Positions 59,401 to 64,000 of a stretch of DNA of 64,000 bases are shown piece after piece (the stretch's first letter is position 1; the number at the start of each line of letters is the position of its first letter). This DNA comes from Epiperipatus broadwayi. Its lineage: Eukaryota > Onychophora > Udeonychophora > Euonychophora > Peripatidae. Both the position numbers and the translations under genes were made by a program. Location: the NCBI GenBank assembly GCA_028023455.1, contig JAQFVV010012395.1, positions 2,294,001-2,358,000 of the forward strand, written 5' to 3'. Under the pieces are notes generated by a model. It saw nothing but the letters and a program-made list of their open reading frames with translations. It had not been told where the DNA came from and did not search any database.

Positions 59401-59630
59401 CAGAGGTAGAAGAGAGGGGGGAGATAATGATTTAAAACTATTTTCTAAAACTTGCTCTTTCAATTCTACTAACATTTTTTTTTACATTCTATTGACATGT
59501 TAGATTTTAAAGTATGTGTGCTAATGAGCAGATTTTTTTTTTTTGAAATACTTTTCTCATGGAGTGAAAATCATGGTCAATGTGACGTCCAACTTAATAC
59601 AAAATACATTTGAAGGGAAAGGGGGAAGAA
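59401..59630 (+). promoter_or_regulatory. Two polypurine tracts in the 3' repeat
   Basis: 'AGAGGTAGAAGAGAGGGGGG' (about 59403-59422) and 'GAAGGGAAAGGGGGAAGAA' (59612-59630) are the strongest purine runs in the element. One of them would be expected to prime plus-strand DNA synthesis directly before the LTR. After the second comes CG then TGAAATTAATC, so an LTR starting at TG 59633 would be about 1064 bp long. Confidence 0.5.
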
Positions 59631-60319
59631 CGTGAAATTAATCTGAGGATTGTAATATAATCAATTATTATTATTATTATTCATGTCAATTTTCATATTT
59701 ATCTAGAAATTTTTATGTATATGTTAGAAATGTAGTAATAAATATTAGTTTGTTTTATTAAACGAGGCGTATATATTTCATTAAGTATAGTCTTTGTTAA
59801 GTGTAATTATTCATCATCATCAATGGTTGAATATTAGTTATTTAAGATATAAGTAAGTATGCTAAAATTAAGCAATAATTATGAATTTCTTTATAAAAAT
59901 TAGTTTTATGTTTAGGCTTAGTCCTAGAGCTGTAGTTGAAACCCTTGTCATTATCGTTATTATTATCATCATCATCATCATCATCAACGTTTTAATTAAT
60001 GAGCTGTTTAACTGTTTAAAGGCCATAAATAAATATTGATTTTATAATATTTAGTGATTTCTTAGTATTATTATAACCACATCCTGTCATCTATTTCATG
60101 CAAGGATGAGTGAATTGCCATCCTAAATTAGTTATATATAATCTGAGCTAGTAAACTTATAAAAATATTGAAACACATTTGTTATGCTAAGATCTAAGAA
60201 GTGATTTATGTCTAATATACTCCACTTTGGTTTAAAGATGTTTTACTTTTACCTAAATATTAGTGCGTATAGTGATATGGCTCAAAAAGCAAAATCTTCC
60301 ATTTTATTAGAAATAAAGT

Positions 60320-60415
60320 ACCAAAAAGGGGATTCAAACCCGGTACACATGAAAGGTTATTAGATATAACCGTGTCTAGATTCAGATAATCTAGTGGCGC
60401 CCTGCTAGACCATAT
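60320..60415 (-). repeat. tRNA-Leu-like module in the 3' repeat, antisense
   Basis: Second copy of the module described at 50481-50576, with both hairpins and the box-like motifs intact, as expected from its place inside the duplicated repeat. Confidence 0.5.
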
Positions 60416-60693
60416 TCACTTAGTATTTGTTTAAACAGGCACTTAACATCAAACCAAGAAATGAAAGTGGATAAGATCTACTGTCTGTATACCTGAGTTA
60501 TATTTTATTGAAATTACTAGTGTACTCACTTTACGTGATTTCCATAATACTTGTTATTAATAATTTGCTAATAATTTGCTTATAATTATTGAGATAGTGT
60601 TTACTTGAGAAATCCAAGTTGTTTATAATTCTTATAATCATTCTATGGACTACTCAGGTATGGTAATATCTTTTGAACTACTTTAATTATGTT

Positions 60694-60696
<3 letters not shown>

Positions 60697-60727
<31 letters not shown>

Positions 60728-60735
60728 ATACATAA

Positions 60736-60780
<45 letters not shown>
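60697..60780. repeat. (AT)n tracts after the gypsy element
   Basis: Two AT tracts separated by 'TGTATACATAAAGA'. The second is followed by 'TTCATCTTTT', which partly mirrors the 'AAAGA' before it, so this tract is again the centre of a small palindrome. Confidence 0.85.
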
Positions 60781-62428
60781 TCTTTTCATCTAGATTATAT
60801 ATAAACATCATATAACTTGAATAGCCTGCAATTATAGACTAAAGCACAATCTTATACTAAGCTACCTGAGGAATCTTATGCTGTAACATTATTTTTACAA
60901 TCCTATCCCATTCTTCATGGCAGTGATCTTGAACCATAGCTTAATTTATTTTTTCCCCACAAGGAAGTGCTAAGAAAGTAATATTTAGAGCATTCTAGAA
61001 ATTAATTTAGATTAAACCATTCATATTTCTAGAATAAATGCTCTTATTCAGTAAAAAAAATACATTAAACTTCGTGATATATAATTAAATAATATTGCCA
61101 GCACATCCAAACTCATTATTCACAATCTTTTCATATGTTTGTATATTCTTTTACCAGATATCAGAAGACAAATTGTCTCTCAGAAAATGTATAAAAAGTT
61201 ATTAAATAGATCATTCTTATCACTAATTCAAGACATATCTAATAATAATTCAAATCAATAACAATAAAGTATTACCAACTAACTTTTCAAAATTCTACTA
61301 TTTTAGATAGCCTTAAATGACTGACTCAAGGCAAAGGTCTTTCTAATATTATAAATAAATAATGAAGAAGACATTTATCATTCAATAACTGAATAAATTA
61401 ACTATGAGTATGTTATTGAAAGAGATCCTGACTGGAAAGTGTCTGTTATTTAAAAAAGTTTTGAACTTGATTTTATTACCACATTATGGTATTGATTAAG
61501 AACAAACACTAATATGACACCATGATATGCTATATCTGACATAAACATACACTCATATAGAAGATTCCTAGCAGGGCTGACAACCATTGCTGAACTAAGG
61601 TTTTATCATCAAAAATTTGATTAAATAATATAAAAGATACAATTTAAATTAGTAATGGCTGTCCCATAATTACTGGAGGATTGATGTATACGATAAAACA
61701 TTGAGTTTAACAACAGAAATATAATTACAATGGAGTATTTTTCAGAGATATTTTTACCTTTTCCTCTTTTATTTGATCTTCAAAAATATTGCATTGATGC
61801 TTTGAGTCAGCTAGCTGTAAAATTAAAACTTCTTCTCTTTTTCTAAAATGTTCCTGCTCTTCTTCCTGTAATATTGTTTATTAAATGATAGGAATTTTTT
61901 AAGGCATTAATTATGATGATATAAACAACTCATTAAAATATATTATGTAGTTCTAAATATTGAGATGCCAAAGTAAATTGTGTTAACTATGACAAGCAAT
62001 TATTAGGAATTATCTCTTAGCTTTAATCATAATCCTTTATTGTTTGAGTTAACCCTTCTGCCTTTGGACAAATCAATTAATTAAATAACAGAATCTTAAA
62101 TACATACAATAATATTATATTTATTATTACTAAAAAAATAATAATTAAAAATTAACATCCAACTATTTGTCTATAATGATCACTTTAAAAAAAAAATCGA
62201 GTTTTCAAGACTTATTCAAAAATTATAAAAAAAAAAAACAGATTTTATAAATGCTAAACGTTTTTTATTTTTATGTGTAATAAAAATTTCATTATGGATA
62301 ATTTTTTTTTAAAAAAAGGAATGATGAATATAATAAAATTTCATAAATTGAAAAATATCATATAAATAAAATTCATCTTTAAAAAGGGTCACCAAAAATC
62401 AATATTAAGAGGTATTTATGATCTAGAG
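60781..62428. other. Possible intronic sequence around a candidate exon
   Basis: AT-rich, no repeats shared with the rest of the window that I can see, and no long open frame. If the exon at 61758-61865 is real, this stretch is intron of a minus-strand host gene. Confidence 0.35.
61758..61865 (-). CDS. Candidate host exon encoding coiled coil, unrecognised gene
   Basis: On the minus strand 'AATATTACAG' precedes and 'GTAAAAATAT' follows a 108-bp stretch, giving acceptor and donor sites and exactly 36 codons in one open frame, phase 0 at both ends. It encodes 'EEEQEHFRKREEVLILQLAD' followed by 16 more residues ending 'DQIKEEK', a highly charged sequence with heptad-like leucine spacing typical of centrosomal or cytoskeletal coiled-coil proteins. 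Composition is less AT-rich than the flanks. No neighbouring exon was identified, and 36-codon open frames with weak splice signals do arise by chance, so the call is tentative. I cannot name the gene. Confidence 0.5.
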
Positions 62429-63372
62429 CAGACATGTACATTTTCTGACCTATAGGTCAACTCTGTCCCTTGAAAGCTTTCAATTTGGCCCCTGGACATT
62501 TTCAAAAATGTATATAAAATCTACCTATATAAAACTTTTATTTAAACATACACATAGTACAAACATTAAATTAAGAGTTAAATAAAATCAAATATTTTCT
62601 CAACTACATCTTTTTCTTTCTCCTATCTTTATAATAATTCTACTTCATTTTATCAAAAGTGCAATATTCCAACAAATTATCTATTTAGTGTGATTTATCT
62701 ATGACACTAAGAGCATTTTGCTTGTTTTTATAAAGATTTTTATATAAGTAAACTCAAGATTTACTTCATTATAATTATTTTGCATTTAATTTTTATTATT
62801 ATTAAAATGGCTAAACCAAATAAGAGAAAAAAAAAATTAACACAGAAAATCATGCATTTCAAAAGAAATGGACTAATGCATATTTTTTTTATAGAAAGAA
62901 ATAGTAAATCAATGTACTTGATATCTCTGGAAAGTATTTCAGTTATCAAAATATTTTGATTACAACAAACTTATTGGGGGAGAAAAAAATATTAAAATAG
63001 AAAATGTGAAAAGGAGCGTCATCAAATAACTGACATGTTTTATCACAATGAAATTAAAAAAATTTGTTAAATCAAGTTACATTATCTAAAAATAACTAAA
63101 TAACTAAATATCAGAAAATTTGAATTCATTTTCTGAAGGGAATTTATAAAGGATTTAATCCTAGCTCGGTCCATAACATAAAAAGAAATTTGTGATATAA
63201 ATATGTCATGAAGATGGGTATAAGATAAAATGGAAAAACTGTTATTATATAGAAATAGTTTTTAATAATAATGATATTACTTTATTTTTAATTCACACAC
63301 AAAAAAATAGAGTTCTTGTTTAAAAAGGGAAAGTTGAAATTGGCCTACCATTGAAAAGGTTACCCACCCTTA
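62429..63372 (+). mobile_element. Internally deleted hAT element
   Basis: The left end 'CAGACATGTACATTTTCTGA' followed by 'TTTCAATTTGGCCCCTGGAC' and the right end, inverted, 'TAAGGGTGGGTAACCTTTTC' resemble hAT termini of the 'CAGGGGTGGGCAACC' type. A remnant of a hAT transposase N-terminus lies inside. The flanking octamers (ATCTAGAG, ATGATTAT) do not match, so the ends or the duplication have decayed. About 944 bp. Confidence 0.5.
62807..62960 (+). pseudogene. hAT transposase N-terminal remnant
   Basis: ATG at 62807 starts 'MAKPNKRKKK'. After a one-base shift the sequence continues 'TENHAFQKKWTNAYFF', matching the start of ZBED/GTF2IRD2-like hAT transposases ('KKRKV...NR.F...W...YFF'). The frame then breaks. 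The rest of the gene is deleted. Confidence 0.6.
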
Positions 63373-64000
63373 ATGATTATAGGTTACTTAATTAATTTTT
63401 TGATCAAATATAATAAACTAATTTTGAAGTCAATAATTTTTTATAACTCATAAATGATATTATAAATGTCCAAATGGCTTTTGTCTGAGAAAAAGTTCCC
63501 ATTTCTGATGCAGAGAATCTATTTCTAAAAGTTAATGAATAGATTAAGGATTGAAACATGTTACAAAAATCTTTATTATAATTTAATATGCCTAAATGGC
63601 TAAAGATAAAAATGTATATATTATTTATATAAATAAGAATAAGTATTTACAAAATTTAGGCACAAAATTATATAAATTCAAATTAATGAAATCTAAGAGC
63701 CTATTTATATCAGTTTTTATTATTATATAGATATGTATATATTTAGTATGATTAACCAAACTAAAAACATTTGGTTTAATATTACTTTTGGTTACTAGTT
63801 CATTTGTCTAGCCTTCATAAGTTCTCACATATCAGTTAAACTTAGTTAAATTTTATGAACTTTGGTTAGCAGGTAATTCTTACCATTGGGAGATCTACAT
63901 GTAACAGATGAAATCAAGGAGTAATATTTATATCCTTGAATATATTTATATTTATTGAGTAATAAAGAAAAAACCATTAAAATTATATTCTATGTTTGAT
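63373..64000. other. No recognisable gene
   Basis: AT-rich sequence with no open frame, repeat or RNA signal that I can support. Confidence 0.4.

Larger units (their letters stand above)
47716..60696 (+). mobile_element. Ty3/gypsy LTR retrotransposon with intact gag and pol
   Basis: Two 3.1-kb direct repeats (47716-50851, 57554-60696) bracket a primer-binding site, a 1.3-kb leader, gag and pol. Domain order PR-RT-RH-IN is that of Ty3/gypsy. No stop or frameshift breaks gag or pol, and the repeats differ by roughly one to three bases per hundred by eye, so insertion was recent. pol runs into the second repeat, where its frame ends after the GPY/F-like module. No envelope gene is recognisable. 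The repeats may be more than LTR (see findings). Confidence 0.9.
57554..60696 (+). repeat. 3' direct repeat (LTR, possibly with post-pol sequence)
   Basis: Counterpart of 47716-50851. It starts within pol at a GAGAGA run and ends AATTATGTTACA before (AT)n. Its last 150 bp differ strongly from the 5' repeat. The minus frame 59031-58723 matches that at 49190-48882. Confidence 0.85.

Noticed and set aside
62421-63380. 8-bp target duplication for the hAT-like element at 62429
   Set aside because: ATCTAGAG and ATGATTAT do not match, so the element is called only from its termini and transposase remnant.

Overview
The window is AT-rich eukaryotic DNA, almost certainly from an invertebrate animal. 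It holds long (AT)n and (AAT)n microsatellites and many decayed transposons, with no bacterial-type gene layout and only one short candidate host exon. The mix of Penelope-like elements, hAT and Tigger-like DNA transposons, LINE remnants, tRNA-derived SINEs and Ty3/gypsy elements would fit a mollusc (including cephalopods), a cnidarian or a chelicerate. I cannot choose between these from the sequence alone.

Layout. 1-1.9 kb: a tandem block carrying two copies of a type I hammerhead ribozyme motif. 2.8-5.7 kb: a broken LINE. 5.9-7.8 kb: a tRNA-derived SINE head and a broken Penelope-like element. 7.88-10.97 kb: a Tigger-like transposon with a hAT element nested in it, the hAT itself holding a LINE fragment. 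11.05-12.56 kb: a LINE tail and a second broken Penelope-like element. 14-17.6 kb: an unclassified repeat and three consecutive tandem arrays. 17.6-23.7 kb: little recognisable except a GC-richer open frame. 23.8-31.2 kb: an LTR and leader relic followed by a large imperfect palindrome of two LTR-like copies in opposite orientation. 32.2-33.4 kb: a second copy of the 14-kb repeat, interrupted by a MITE. 35.3-39.3 kb: LINE 3' ends with a minisatellite and a 340-bp (AAT)n tract. 43.1 kb: a tRNA-like SINE with a clean target duplication. 43.94-46.61 kb: a hAT element with an exact 8-bp duplication. 47.7-60.7 kb: a Ty3/gypsy element with intact gag and pol. 61.76-61.87 kb: one possible host exon. 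62.4-63.4 kb: a deleted hAT.

The gypsy element is the only locus that still looks able to make protein. Its gag has a long coiled coil and no CCHC knuckle. Its pol keeps protease, reverse transcriptase, RNase H and integrase residues. It lies between two 3.1-kb direct repeats whose internal structure does not fit a simple LTR, and each repeat carries an antisense tRNA-Leu-like module. The most notable signals are the hammerhead repeats, the tRNA-like SINE with a remodelled T-arm, the tRNA-like module in the LTR region, and the repeated placement of element ends against (AT)n tracts.
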